This document shows, piece by piece, positions 1 through 8,279 of a DNA stretch of 62,574 nt. Source of the stretch: Thermodesulfobacteriota bacterium (lineage in GTDB: Bacteria > Desulfobacterota_D > UBA1144 > Nemesobacterales > UBA2774). A program made the translations under genes and the position numbers. The stretch is from assembly GCA_035325995.1 (NCBI GenBank), contig DAOKYU010000012.1, forward strand, positions 1-62,574. The letters run 5' to 3'. The notes under the pieces were generated by a model. That model worked only from the letters and a program-made list of their open reading frames with translations. It was not told the DNA's origin and searched no databases. Numbering within the stretch: position 1 is the first letter of the stretch; each line of letters begins with the position of its first letter.

Positions 1-150
1 CGCCGTAAATCACACATGCGTGTGTGGTCAGGCAAAAGTAGAAAACACTTGCACCGCCCTTACCAGCTAGCTCGGAACGTCCCCCGCAAGGCCGCCACAC
101 TCGCAGCCTCCACCAGCTTTCGAAGTAGCAGAGTTATCGCTGCTACCACC
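1..150. repeat. Modular hairpin repeat, partial copy at window edge
   Basis: No credible gene lies in the first 275 bases. Bases 1-83 are nearly identical to 6557-6639. Bases 30-135 resemble 31275-31380, sharing the AAAAGTAGA and ACGTCCCCC words and a GCCGCCA...CAGC..CCACCAGCTTTCGAAGT stretch. Two perfect hairpins are visible: CACAC/GTGTG at 11-24, and GTAGCAG/CTGCTAC at 125-146 with an 8-nt loop. The second sits directly after the GAA of the family's conserved CGAAGT linker. The copy is probably truncated by the window start. What the repeat does is unknown. Confidence 0.75.
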
Positions 151-252
151 TGCCACACTTCCACCACCAGCCAGCTCACCTGTTTTGCCTTTCTCCGCCT
201 TTCCTGAAGAAACGAACACTCGAACCCCCTCCCCTCCATACTGATGTTAAAA

Positions 253-258
253 TATAAT
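253..258 (+). promoter_or_regulatory. -10 box (TATAAT) for the 276-2507 gene
   Basis: A perfect TATAAT lies 17 nt before the ATG at 276. That would put the transcription start around 265 and leave a leader of only about 10 nt. No Shine-Dalgarno sequence is visible between the box and the ATG. I see no convincing -35 hexamer. This is inferred from sequence only. Confidence 0.4.
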
Positions 259-275
259 CCTTCGGTACATCGCAC

Positions 276-2507
276 ATGAATTTCGAACGAATACTCCTCT
301 CGAACATAGTACTCATACCACTCGGGCTCGCTATCGTGGCCGCCGTCCTCGTAACGTTCCTCCCACTTGCGGGAGTCCTCGGATTCGAGTACTCGGCCAT
401 TATGGGTTTCGCCCTCTCGCTGATCTCCGTCTTCATGTCCGCCGAAATCATGGACAGGGACCAGAAGAGCCATTCCGCGGGCCGCCGCCTCTCCGACCGC
501 GTCTCGGCCGTATTCATGATCAACATCATAATGCTCATCGCAGTCTTCCTCGTCGGCCTCGTGAGCTCGCTGATAAAAGACGACTGCAACATACGCGAGG
601 GCGCGGTGTTCTACCTCCTTATAACGTGCGTAAGCGTCTTCTTCTCGGCCTCCCTCGGCATGCTGACGGGCTTCCTCCTCCGGCGGCGCGGCTTCATCGT
701 CGGGGCGCTGATCATAATCGGCACCATAGTCTATTCCCTCTACGTCCTCTACAGCGAGCCGTCCCTCTTCGTCTATAACCCCGTCTTCGGATTCTTCCCG
801 GGCCCGATCTACGACGCAGTCCTCCCGGTGACGACCACACTCCTCGCGGCCAGGGCGATTACGGTCCTCTGGGGCTGCCTCTTCCTCGCCCTGCTCTCCA
901 TAGCGAACGGCCTCGGCTACAGCCGTATCGGTGCGTGGGACTTCGTGAAGCTGATAGCGCTCGTCGCGCTCCTCGCCGCGGCGCACGTCTACAGGTCCGA
1001 GCTCGGCATCAGCTTCTCCCGCGAATACATCACGGAAGAGATACTCCCCGCCTCCATCGAAACCAGCCACTTCGTAATCTACTACGACCCCGGCTCGCCC
1101 GCGGCCAGGCACATCGATCTCATCGCCGACGAGCACGAATGGCGCTACGCCCAGCTCGCCGAATACCTCGACGTCAACTCCGCCGACAAGATTCGCTCCT
1201 ACATCTACCCGAACGCCCAAACCCGGAAGCGCGTCGTCGGCGCGGGCGACACGACCATCGCAAACCCGATACACAAGGAGATACACCTGGTCTACGACTC
1301 CTACCCGCACCAGGTCCTGAAACACGAGCTTGTCCACGTCATGTCCGCCGACTTCGGCCACCGGTTCCTCAAAATAAGCCCGAAAATAGGGCTCCTCGAA
1401 GGGCTCGCCGTCGCCGCCGACTGGAGCGGTGACGATTTCACGCCCCATCAATGGTCCAAGCTGATAATCGAGGCCGGGCTCGCCCCCGACATCGAATCGA
1501 TCACGGGGCTCGGGTTCTGGTACGCCTCGCCCGGCGTGAGCTACACTCTCATGGGCTCCTTTTCGAGGTATCTCATAGACCGGTACGGCATCGAAACATA
1601 CAAGAAGGTCTACGGCAGCGGCGACTTCTCCGCCTACGGCAAGCCGCTCCGCGAGCTCATCGCCGAATGGGAGGCGTTCCTCGAAACAGTGCCCACGCCG
1701 CCCGAGGCCGCCGCAATGGCCGAGGCCCGGTTCGACGCCCCCGGCATCTTCGGAGCCGTCTGTGCGAGGAAGGTCGCCGCGCTCAAGGAAAAGGCCTTCG
1801 CCAACTATGCCGCCGGTAACTTATGGAGGGCAGGCGAGATATTCTCCGAGGCGCGAGGGTACGACGAAAACGACCCGATGCTGATTAACGGCCTCGCCTA
1901 CTCCGCCTACTACTCGGGCGACTACCAGGGGGCTATCGAGATCGCCGGTCAGCCGGCCGGGCTTTCGAAGGTGGACCGCATCGTACTCTCGAACCTGAGA
2001 GCCAACGCCCTCTGGCAGGCGGGAGACACGGACGCCGCGCTCGAAATATTCGACGGCATCGAAAAGCGCTATCTCCCCGATGACGTCCAGCGCGAGCTCG
2101 ACATAAAAATTTCGGCCATCAGGGAAGGCGGCTCGGCCGAAGAAGGCGCAAGGGAATTCTTCGCCACCCGCGACAGGGCCCTTCAGGCCATAGCCATGGA
2201 AGAGGCCATACAGGGCGCCCCCGGCTATGCCCCGGCCTACTACCTTATCGGTAGGCAGCTTTTCAACGCCGGCGAGCACACGAAGGCGGTCCCCTACCTC
2301 GAAACCGCCCGCTACCTAGGCCTCCCGTCGGACAGGCTCGCGTCCGAGAACCTCCGCCTCCTGGGCACGTCCCTTTTTGCCGAAGGTGACTACGAAGGCG
2401 CGGCCGCCGTGTTCCGGGAGCTCGCATCCCTCAGTCCCCGCGACGAATCCTACGCCGCCGACTTCCTCGGAAGGATAAACCGCTCCGAACAAAATATATT
2501 GAAGTAA
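276..2507 (+). CDS. Multi-pass membrane protein with HExxH peptidase-MA-like domain and TPR C-terminus
   Basis: 743 aa. Residues 1 to about 240 contain six or more hydrophobic segments resembling an ABC-2-type permease module. Then comes a periplasm-like domain with H350-E351-L352-V353-H354 (HELVH zinc site) and a downstream EGLAVAADW that fits the third (Glu) ligand of a gluzincin. This matches the peptidase_MA_2 family. The last 250 or so residues are helical TPR-like repeats (AYYSGDYQGAIE, LFNAGEHTKAVPYL, LFAEGDYEGAAAVFREL). Combining permease-like helices, a metalloprotease and TPRs suggests a membrane-anchored protease that binds a partner. Substrate unknown. It leads a co-directional group with lspA, ribE and aroK. 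No clear RBS precedes the ATG, so the start is not certain. Confidence 0.85.
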   Translation: MNFERILLSNIVLIPLGLAIVAAVLVTFLPLAGVLGFEYSAIMGFALSLISVFMSAEIMDRDQKSHSAGRRLSDRVSAVFMINIIMLIAVFLVGLVSSLIKDDCNIREGAVFYLLITCVSVFFSASLGMLTGFLLRRRGFIVGALIIIGTIVYSLYVLYSEPSLFVYNPVFGFFPGPIYDAVLPVTTTLLAARAITVLWGCLFLALLSIANGLGYSRIGAWDFVKLIALVALLAAAHVYRSELGISFSREYITEEILPASIETSHFVIYYDPGSPAARHIDLIADEHEWRYAQLAEYLDVNSADKIRSYIYPNAQTRKRVVGAGDTTIANPIHKEIHLVYDSYPHQVLKHELVHVMSADFGHRFLKISPKIGLLEGLAVAADWSGDDFTPHQWSKLIIEAGLAPDIESITGLGFWYASPGVSYTLMGSFSRYLIDRYGIETYKKVYGSGDFSAYGKPLRELIAEWEAFLETVPTPPEAAAMAEARFDAPGIFGAVCARKVAALKEKAFANYAAGNLWRAGEIFSEARGYDENDPMLINGLAYSAYYSGDYQGAIEIAGQPAGLSKVDRIVLSNLRANALWQAGDTDAALEIFDGIEKRYLPDDVQRELDIKISAIREGGSAEEGAREFFATRDRALQAIAMEEAIQGAPGYAPAYYLIGRQLFNAGEHTKAVPYLETARYLGLPSDRLASENLRLLGTSLFAEGDYEGAAAVFRELASLSPRDESYAADFLGRINRSEQNILK

Positions 2508-2541
2508 AATCTGAATCCTATATACTCTTACGTTCCTCGAT

Positions 2542-3027
2542 ATGAACAGATACAGTCTCGCGGTTCTCATTGCATCGATCGTCGTCGTAATCGACCAGTT
2601 CGCGAAGTGGCTCGTCGTGAAATCGATTCCCCTTTACAGCAAGGTAGAGGTCCTGCCGTTCCTCGACTTCACGCACATCCAAAACCCCGGGGCGGCATTC
2701 GGCATATTCAGGGACCTCCCCCAGGCCGTGCGCATGCCCCTCTTCGCTGTGGTGCTGATAGCGGCGGTATCGGTCATATTCTATTTCCTCTCCCGCACCG
2801 AAAAAGGCGACGGCATGCTGGTATTCGCGCTCTCGCTCATCCTCGGCGGCGCGATAGGCAACTCCATAGACAGGTTCAGGCTCCGTTACGTCACCGACTT
2901 CCTCGACTTTCACTGGTTCGGAGACCCGGCCCTCCACTGGCCCCCCTTCAACATCGCCGACTCAGCGATAACCATAGGTGTTATACTCATACTGCTTGAC
3001 ACCTTCATACTCAAACGGGGGAAGTAA
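2542..3027 (+). CDS. lspA: Signal peptidase II (prolipoprotein signal peptidase)
   Basis: 161 aa, normal family length, four hydrophobic segments. It cleaves the signal peptide of diacylglyceryl-modified prolipoproteins in the inner membrane. The conserved blocks are present: D18-Q-x-x-K near the N-terminus, QNPGAAF (47-53), GNSIDR (106-111), the catalytic aspartates D119 (VTDFLDF) and D140 (FNIADSA). Several lipoproteins with lipoboxes in this window would be substrates (5121-6110, 15100-15660, 19468-20085, 42955-44391). TATACT lies at 2521-2526, only 15 nt before the ATG, with no obvious RBS, so the leader may be very short. It ends 1 nt before riboflavin synthase begins. Confidence 0.97.
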   Translation: MNRYSLAVLIASIVVVIDQFAKWLVVKSIPLYSKVEVLPFLDFTHIQNPGAAFGIFRDLPQAVRMPLFAVVLIAAVSVIFYFLSRTEKGDGMLVFALSLILGGAIGNSIDRFRLRYVTDFLDFHWFGDPALHWPPFNIADSAITIGVILILLDTFILKRGK

Positions 3028-3028
3028 G

Positions 3029-3658
3029 ATGTTCACCGGCATCGTCGAAGACACGGGCGTCGTAAAGTCCGTCGACAAAAGAGACGGGGAATCCACGTTC
3101 ACTATATCCGTAGGGAAGATGGATCTCGGCGAAGCCGCGCTCGGCGACAGCATAGCAGTAAACGGCGCGTGCCTCACCGTCACGACGTTAGGCGGCAACG
3201 AATTCACCGTGGACGCCTCGCACGAAACCCTCTCCCGGACGACCCTCGGCGCAATCGCCCCGGGCTCCAGGGTCAACCTCGAGCGCGCCCTCAAATCTGG
3301 CGACAGGCTCGGCGGACACATCGTCAACGGTCACGTGGACGGCGTCGGCGAGGTCGTCTCGAAGACGAAGTCCGGCGGCTCGTACGTCTTCAGGTTTTCC
3401 ATACCCGAAGAGCTCGCGAAATACGTCGTCGAAAAGGGCTCCGTCGCGGTGGACGGCGTAAGCCTCACGGTCAACTCCGCCGAGGGAAGCGAATTCACGG
3501 TGAATATCATCCCCTTCACACTGGCCGAGACGACATTCGGCGGCCTCGGGCCCGGCAGCCGCGTCAACATCGAGTGCGACATAATAGCCAAGTACGTCGA
3601 AAAACTCTCGACCGGCGCCAGGGGACAGAACTCCGTTTACCAGCCTTCAGATGACTGA
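3029..3658 (+). CDS. ribE: Riboflavin synthase, alpha subunit type
   Basis: 209 aa from the ATG at 3029. It dismutates two 6,7-dimethyl-8-ribityllumazine molecules into riboflavin. The family start MFTGIVEDTG is at the N-terminus. Two lumazine-binding repeats follow, each with a gaLGDSIAVNGACLTV-like block: residues about 33-50 and the parallel VEKGSVAVDGVSLTV in the second half. An in-frame extension to 2978 exists but overlaps lspA and lacks family sequence. The ATG at 3029 is preceded by GGGGAAG. It is translationally coupled: it starts 1 nt after the lspA stop and overlaps aroK by 8 bp. No other riboflavin gene is nearby. Confidence 0.96.
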   Translation: MFTGIVEDTGVVKSVDKRDGESTFTISVGKMDLGEAALGDSIAVNGACLTVTTLGGNEFTVDASHETLSRTTLGAIAPGSRVNLERALKSGDRLGGHIVNGHVDGVGEVVSKTKSGGSYVFRFSIPEELAKYVVEKGSVAVDGVSLTVNSAEGSEFTVNIIPFTLAETTFGGLGPGSRVNIECDIIAKYVEKLSTGARGQNSVYQPSDD

Positions 3659-4181
3659 CATCCCCGTAAAAAACATATTCCTCGTGGGCTTCATGGGCGC
3701 GGGCAAAACGGCCGTCGGAAAGGTGCTCGCCGTGAAGACCGGCTACGAATACCGCGACGCCGACAAGCTTGCCGAAACCGAAGCCGGAATGACCGTTACG
3801 GAAATATTCGCCGCGCGGGGCGAGGAAGGCTTCAGGGAGCTCGAATCCGGCATACTGGCCCGCCTCGCCGGCGGCGAAAGACAGGTCGTTTCCACGGGCG
3901 GCGGCGCCGTCACGAGGCCCGCCAACATGGACGCGATGAGAAAGGGCGGCGTGGTCGTCTACCTACGGGCGAGCCCCGAAACGATATACGAGAGGGTAAG
4001 GCACAGTAAAACCCGCCCCCTCCTCCGGGTCGAAAATCCGTTCGAAAGGATAAAGGAGCTCCTCTCGGCGCGGGCGCACCTCTACGAGCTCGCCGACGCC
4101 ACGGTCACCACCGACGGCCGAGCCCCCGGCGACATAGCCGACGAAATCGTCCGCCTCCTCGCCCCCCGCGGCGCAAAATGA
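3651..4181 (+). CDS. aroK: Shikimate kinase
   Basis: 176 aa P-loop kinase that phosphorylates shikimate in the chorismate pathway. Walker A is G13-F-M-G-A-G-K19-T20. Shikimate-binding elements follow: the D-x-D-like RDADKLAE (about 35-42), FRELE near 62, and the GGG of STGGGAV near 83-89. The lid RHSKTRPLL carries the expected arginines. It overlaps the end of ribE by 8 bp, so the two are probably translated together. Confidence 0.95.
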   Translation: MTDIPVKNIFLVGFMGAGKTAVGKVLAVKTGYEYRDADKLAETEAGMTVTEIFAARGEEGFRELESGILARLAGGERQVVSTGGGAVTRPANMDAMRKGGVVVYLRASPETIYERVRHSKTRPLLRVENPFERIKELLSARAHLYELADATVTTDGRAPGDIADEIVRLLAPRGAK

Positions 4182-4227
4182 GCGCCCCCGTTGCCACATC
4201 CCTAAAATCGTTTAAAATGAAAGGGAT

Positions 4228-4917
4228 ATGTACACCGGCTCCCCGAAAGAACCCCGCAGCGCGAAAAACGGCCCCGGGCTCGAATCAGACGACTGGATGG
4301 ATATTTCGGTACCCATATCGGACGGCATGGTCACGTGGCCCGGCGATCCGCCCGTCAGGATACTCCGGCTCTCCGATATAGAAGACGGCGACGACTGCAC
4401 GCTTTCGGCCCTGTCCATGTCTGTCCACACGGCGACGCACATGGACGCGCCGTCCCATTTCACGAACCTCCGGCACGGCATAGACGAAATGCCGCTTTCG
4501 GCGGTCGTCGGCAACGCCCGCGTCATAGAGATCGATGACCCCGTTTCCGTCAAGGTCGACGAGCTCCGGGCGCATAAAATTAAAAAGGGCGAGCGCATAC
4601 TCCTCAAAACCCGCAACTCCCGCGAAAGGTGGGACCGTAAACCCTTCGACGAATCCTACGTATTCCTCACGACCGAGGCCGCGCTCTACTTCGTAGACAG
4701 GGGCGTGCTCACGATAGGGGTGGATTACCTCTCCATCGGCGGCTACGGCGGCAACATGGCCGAAGTGCACAGGATAATCCTCTCGGCCAAGATATGGGTC
4801 ATAGAAGGGCTCGACCTCTCCCGCACCGCGCCCGGGCTTTACGAAATGGTCTGCCTCCCGATAAAGATAGACAACTGCGACGGGGCCCCCGCCCGCGCGC
4901 TCATAAGGCCCGTCTAG
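4228..4917 (+). CDS. Cyclase/kynurenine formamidase-like metal hydrolase
   Basis: 229 aa, cyclase family (PF04199), which includes kynurenine formamidases and isatin hydrolases. The metal-binding signature HTATHMDAPSHF (HxxxHxDxPxH pattern) is seen near residue 70. The N-terminal WMDISVPISDGMVTWPGDPP is typical of the family's first strand. The first 20-25 residues are polar and family-atypical, so a start at the internal ATG near 4297 is possible. However, AAAGGGAT precedes the ATG at 4228. No kynurenine-pathway gene is nearby, so the substrate is open. A second family member lies at 14346-15122. Confidence 0.85.
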   Translation: MYTGSPKEPRSAKNGPGLESDDWMDISVPISDGMVTWPGDPPVRILRLSDIEDGDDCTLSALSMSVHTATHMDAPSHFTNLRHGIDEMPLSAVVGNARVIEIDDPVSVKVDELRAHKIKKGERILLKTRNSRERWDRKPFDESYVFLTTEAALYFVDRGVLTIGVDYLSIGGYGGNMAEVHRIILSAKIWVIEGLDLSRTAPGLYEMVCLPIKIDNCDGAPARALIRPV

Positions 4918-4930
4918 GAACTGGAGGTCG

Positions 4931-4950
4931 CACACACATAGTGTGTTTTA
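4931..4950 (+). terminator. Possible short terminator hairpin after the cyclase gene
   Basis: ACACAC (4932-4937) and GTGTGT (4941-4946) form a perfect 6-bp stem with an ATA triloop, followed by TTTA. It lies 14 nt past the stop codon. The T-tract is short. The stem-triloop layout also matches the hairpin words of the dispersed repeat family, so it may belong to that instead. Confidence 0.35.
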
Positions 4951-5120
4951 TGAATTCTACCGAGACTATTCTGCTTAATCCGGCAGCACAACCTATCCCG
5001 TTCGCGCTGCCTGTCCCGGCGTAGCATGTTTGCGAAGCCGGACCTGTCCCGACGCGGTCTCGACGAAGGCGGGAGCGCGCCCGAGCCCGTCTATCCGTGG
5101 CAACTCGCCGCGCACACGGA

Positions 5121-6110
5121 TTATTGCACTATTCCCCCGGCCACCTGCACTATTCCGTCGATGCCTTCAAGCCCCTCTTGGTCCCAGTCTTCGCCTCCGA
5201 AGACGCCGAGCTTGTTCGTGCATCCGTCGAATTCGCTGTCCGAGCAGTGCTTGAGCGGGAAATCGCCGCACGCGACGCTCTTGTCCCTCGTTATCTCGAC
5301 GTAGCCGCCGCCCGAGCCGGACGTAACTCTGAACCCCCAAGCGCCCGAAAACCAAGCGCAGGGTATCGATGCGCCCGGCTTCATCGTGAACGTCAGCTCC
5401 CATGTCCCCAGTCCTACAGTCTGTTCGACTTTCAGGGATACGTCGTGCGAGCTCGAGTTCGCAAGGCCGACAGTCCCTCTCCCGAAGGGCGATTCGAAGC
5501 TGGCTTCAGCTCCGTTGCCGAGCTTGTCTCCCACGTGGGGCTGATAATGCCAGTCGTGGCTTATCCCCCCCGCGGTAGCGAGAGTCGGCGAATCGAACGA
5601 CTCCGGGACGTCCTCGATGCCCCTCGCCTGTAGCACGGTCAGATTCTCGGGCGTGTCCTCGTCCGGCAGCACGCGCACGTCGTATATGGCGGTCCTGTTA
5701 TCGGCGTCGTAGCTGATGTTAAGCAGCTCGAGAGTAACGGAGGCGGGCTCGGGAAGCCCTCCTCCCACCCTTAACACCGAAACAGGGAAGCCGCTCTCCG
5801 AGGTCATGGGGATGAAATGCCTCGCGAACGCATTGAACGGCGCACTGCGCGTGTCGACTTCCGGCTCCAATATGACGCCGTAAATCTCGAACGGCACTTG
5901 CTCCATGATAAGCGTGTAAAGCCCCTCGTCTCCCTCCTGAGGCACAAGGCTTCCTGACCGCGCTGTCTGGACGTAGTGGTTGATCCGCGTAGGGCCGTCG
6001 AGCTCGGCCTGACCTTCCGAGGAATCACAGCCGGTCTGAAACATAGCCGACACCGAGAGGATAATCACGAGAGACACCACCCCTGAGACTGGCTTAATAA
6101 CGCTAATCAT
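5121..6110 (-). CDS. Predicted lipoprotein of unknown function
   Basis: 329 aa. The N-terminus is a lipoprotein signal: Lys6, a hydrophobic stretch, then MFQTGC, so Cys28 would be lipidated by Lgt and cut by LspA. GGGAGGATAATC before the ATG is a strong RBS. Residues about 200-290 are rich in strand-like, Gly/Ser-rich sequence (GLANSSSHDVSLKVEQ, GAWGFRVTSGSGGG). The C-terminus has several cysteines (C270s to C300s), possibly disulfide-bonded outside the cytoplasm. I do not recognise the family. The gene stands alone between the cyclase gene and repeat DNA. The region between 4951 and 5120 shows no gene. Confidence 0.75.
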   Translation of the reverse strand: MISVIKPVSGVVSLVIILSVSAMFQTGCDSSEGQAELDGPTRINHYVQTARSGSLVPQEGDEGLYTLIMEQVPFEIYGVILEPEVDTRSAPFNAFARHFIPMTSESGFPVSVLRVGGGLPEPASVTLELLNISYDADNRTAIYDVRVLPDEDTPENLTVLQARGIEDVPESFDSPTLATAGGISHDWHYQPHVGDKLGNGAEASFESPFGRGTVGLANSSSHDVSLKVEQTVGLGTWELTFTMKPGASIPCAWFSGAWGFRVTSGSGGGYVEITRDKSVACGDFPLKHCSDSEFDGCTNKLGVFGGEDWDQEGLEGIDGIVQVAGGIVQ

Positions 6111-6239
6111 GATTATCCTCCCGTGCTTCTTCTATTTCGATGCTCAGATTAATCAAGTACTAAACCATTAAAAAAAACTATACTGCCTGAATTACAGGGT
6201 CGTCAAACGAGAAAGCGTTTCGAGGCGGTGTATATAGTT

Positions 6240-6735
6240 GCAGAAGCAACGACACCGGGGAAGTGTGCAGCGGCCGCTCACGACGGGTCGTGCGCATTAC
6301 ACTACGATACATCAAAAACTCCTCCCCCTTTGTAAAATGGGGGGGGTGTCACGCCACGCGTGCAGGATATCGAAGTAGCAGCGCATGGCTATTACCATCC
6401 GACGCACTTCAGGTGGTTTCGGCATCATCAGCGCTATGCCGAAAAAAGACACTACGTGTCCGGCCCGGCGGACTGTGTCCGCTGACATTCGAAGTAGCAG
6501 CGTCGTTGCCATTATCATCAGACGCGCTTCACGTGGTTTCAGCAACTTCGGTGCTACGCCGTAAATCACACATGCGTGTGTGGTCAGGCAAAAGTAGAAA
6601 ACACTTGCACCGCCCTTACCAGCCAGCTCAGAACGTCCCCTTCAGCCACTGGAGACCCCCAGCAGTAAACAATCGAAGCGGCGACGTCAGAATCAAGCTC
6701 AAAATAACTCGTTACAAACTCACCCAAATCATATA
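6240..6735. repeat. Modular hairpin repeat array
   Basis: Non-coding. It contains these perfect hairpins in series: CACGC-CAC-GCGTG (6350-6362), GACAC-TAC-GTGTC (6448-6460), GCGGAC-TGT-GTCCGC (6468-6482) and CACAC-ATGC-GTGTG (6567-6580). Two CGAAGT linkers follow hairpins, near 6370 and 6489. Bases 6415-6560 are almost identical to 32025-32164. The string GACGCGCTTCACGTGGTTTC and the related GCACTTCAGGTGGTTTC recur in each unit. It lies between the divergent upstream region of the lipoprotein gene and a small gene at 6757-6957. Confidence 0.8.
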
Positions 6736-6756
6736 GGCCTCCCTCCGTCCCCCCCC

Positions 6757-6957
6757 TCACCCCAAAACCTCTATCGCCTGGTTCATCAGCTCCTCCGGAA
6801 ACCTCGCCACCCTCCCGTCTACGAACTGCACCCTGTACGATTTCCCGTGAGCGAGCTCGAACGATTCGACTATCGTCCCCTTAAGGCCCTTCTCGAACCT
6901 GTCCTTCTTCCCTTCTATCGGCTGGGTCAGAACCACCGTCAATCCCTTCTTGTACAT
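6757..6957 (-). CDS. Small conserved-looking protein, KOW/SH3-like
   Basis: 66 aa. AAGAGGTG lies 4 nt before the ATG. The sequence alternates hydrophobic and polar residues as in a small beta barrel (LTVVLTQPI, GTIVESFEL, YRVQFVDGRVARFPEEL), resembling carbon-storage or KOW-type SH3 folds. Family not identified. It is transcribed away from the gene at 7105. The short spacer between the two (6958-7104) holds a GTCCC-TTC-GGGAC triloop hairpin at 7032-7044. Confidence 0.6.
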   Translation of the reverse strand: MYKKGLTVVLTQPIEGKKDRFEKGLKGTIVESFELAHGKSYRVQFVDGRVARFPEELMNQAIEVLG

Positions 6958-7104
6958 CCGGCACCTCTTGGTCAGGATTTCACAATAAAATGATGAATAT
7001 ATCCAACTTCCCCCGTTTTATGCAAATCGCGGTCCCTTCGGGACGCACGAGCTTTACACCCCCGCCGGAATCGATATATACTGTCCGGATAGGAGGGCAA
7101 GCCA

Positions 7105-7806
7105 GTGACCGAATTTCTCGACAAGCTCAAGGTCAGGCTCGACAAGGGCCTTTCGACGGTCAACGAAAAATCCAGGGTACTGATAAGCCGGCAGAAGATA
7201 CGGATTCACATCACCGAGCTCAAGGCCGAGAGGGAGATTCTCATAAAAGAGTTAGGGAAGCTCACCTACGAATCCTGGGAGCCTTCGGGCGGACTCGGCT
7301 TCATAAACAACTCTGGAGACGGAAAGGACAGAAAAGCCGAAGACGACTCGCTCCCCGATAAATGGAAGGAATCGGTCTTTACGGTGCTGAGGAGGATATC
7401 CACCGGTGAGCTGAAAAGCCTTCTCCTCGAAGATACGGCGAAGCAGTTCAAGATAACCGCGAAAGCCCTCTACGACGAGGTAGACGAGCTCATCCCCGAC
7501 TCCGAAAAAAAGGGGCAGAACCTCCAGTGGCTCGGGAGGGTGCTCGGCAAGTCGGGCCTCTCGGTGAAGAAGGCCTCACGCAGGATAGACGGCGAGCGCG
7601 AAACGGTATACGTATTCGACAGGAAGAAAGTGGCCGGCGTGCTCAAGGACGTCCCCGAAGCCGAAGGCGATGCTGAAAACGCGGGCGGGGATTCGCTAAA
7701 TCCTGGAAACCCGGACGCACTCGTAAAGAAGTGCAGGAAAATCCACGAAATAGATATCAGGATTTCGGGGCTCGAAAAGGAGCTCAAGGCCGCCCCCGTC
7801 AAATAG
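7105..7806 (+). CDS. Hypothetical helical protein
   Basis: 233 aa, GTG start at 7105 with TAGGAGGG 8 nt upstream. The N-terminal 60 residues are charged and helical (probable coiled coil). Residues about 85-185 look like a winged-helix or DNA-binding fold (LLLEDTAKQFKITAKALYDEVDEL, then WLGRVLGKSGLSVKKASRRIDG), with a C-terminal helix (VKKCRKIHEIDIRISGLEKELK). I do not recognise the family. The WLGRVLGKSGL block resembles a domain seen in primase/helicase-like proteins, but this is only a resemblance. It runs convergent with trxA. Confidence 0.65.
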   Translation: MTEFLDKLKVRLDKGLSTVNEKSRVLISRQKIRIHITELKAEREILIKELGKLTYESWEPSGGLGFINNSGDGKDRKAEDDSLPDKWKESVFTVLRRISTGELKSLLLEDTAKQFKITAKALYDEVDELIPDSEKKGQNLQWLGRVLGKSGLSVKKASRRIDGERETVYVFDRKKVAGVLKDVPEAEGDAENAGGDSLNPGNPDALVKKCRKIHEIDIRISGLEKELKAAPVK

Positions 7807-7850
7807 GGTCATGAGGCCCCGGCGCGGCCCGATTCGGGAGCAGCGGCTTA

Positions 7851-8180
7851 CTATAAAGCCTTGCCGACTGCCTTTTCTATCTCGCCCTTGGGGACGGCGC
7901 CTATAATCTGCTCTACGGCCTGGCCGCCTTTAAAGACGATAAGCGTGGGGATGCTTCTTATTCCGAACTTCATGGTCGTCTGCTGGTTCTCGTCCACGTT
8001 CAGCTTTCCGACCTTGAGACGGCCCGCGTAGGATGCCGAAATCTCCTCGACGCTCGGAGCGATCGCCCGGCACGGCCCGCACCACGGCGCCCAGAAATCC
8101 ACCAGTACAGGCGTCTCGCTTTTTATAACTTCCGTTTCGAAATTCGCATCGCTGAGATCGATAATTCCATTGCTGGCCAT
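7851..8180 (-). CDS. trxA: Thioredoxin
   Basis: 109 aa, full family length. The active site is W-C34-G-P-C37 within FWAPWCGPCRAIAP. The cis-proline block SIPTLIVFKGG is present near residue 78. It reduces protein disulfides in the cytoplasm; there is no signal peptide. AAGGAG precedes the ATG. It lies downstream of the TolC-family gene on the same strand, with a terminator hairpin between them, so it probably has its own promoter in 8181-8240. Confidence 0.96.
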   Translation of the reverse strand: MASNGIIDLSDANFETEVIKSETPVLVDFWAPWCGPCRAIAPSVEEISASYAGRLKVGKLNVDENQQTTMKFGIRSIPTLIVFKGGQAVEQIIGAVPKGEIEKAVGKAL

Positions 8181-8240
8181 GTAAAATCTCCTTTCTCGTT
8201 AACTTGAAATTATTATATCAGACTTTCCGGCGGTGTCATA

Positions 8241-8259
8241 ACAAAAGGGCGCGGCGCCC
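8241..8259 (-). terminator. Rho-independent terminator of the TolC-family gene
   Basis: Read on the minus strand, GGGCG-CCG-CGCCC is followed at once by TTTTGTT. It sits 20 nt past the stop of the TolC-family gene and before the trxA start. This is the standard stem plus T-tract arrangement. Confidence 0.65.
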
Positions 8260-8279
8260 AATCTAACCGGTGTAAGCCC

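Noticed and set aside
60..1451. Long minus-strand frame opposite the HExxH/TPR gene
   Set aside because: Antisense of a GC-rich gene; composition dominated by Glu/Arg/Val with no family likeness.
5097..5633. Plus-strand frame over the lipoprotein gene
   Set aside because: The minus-strand gene has signal peptide, lipobox and RBS; the plus frame has none.
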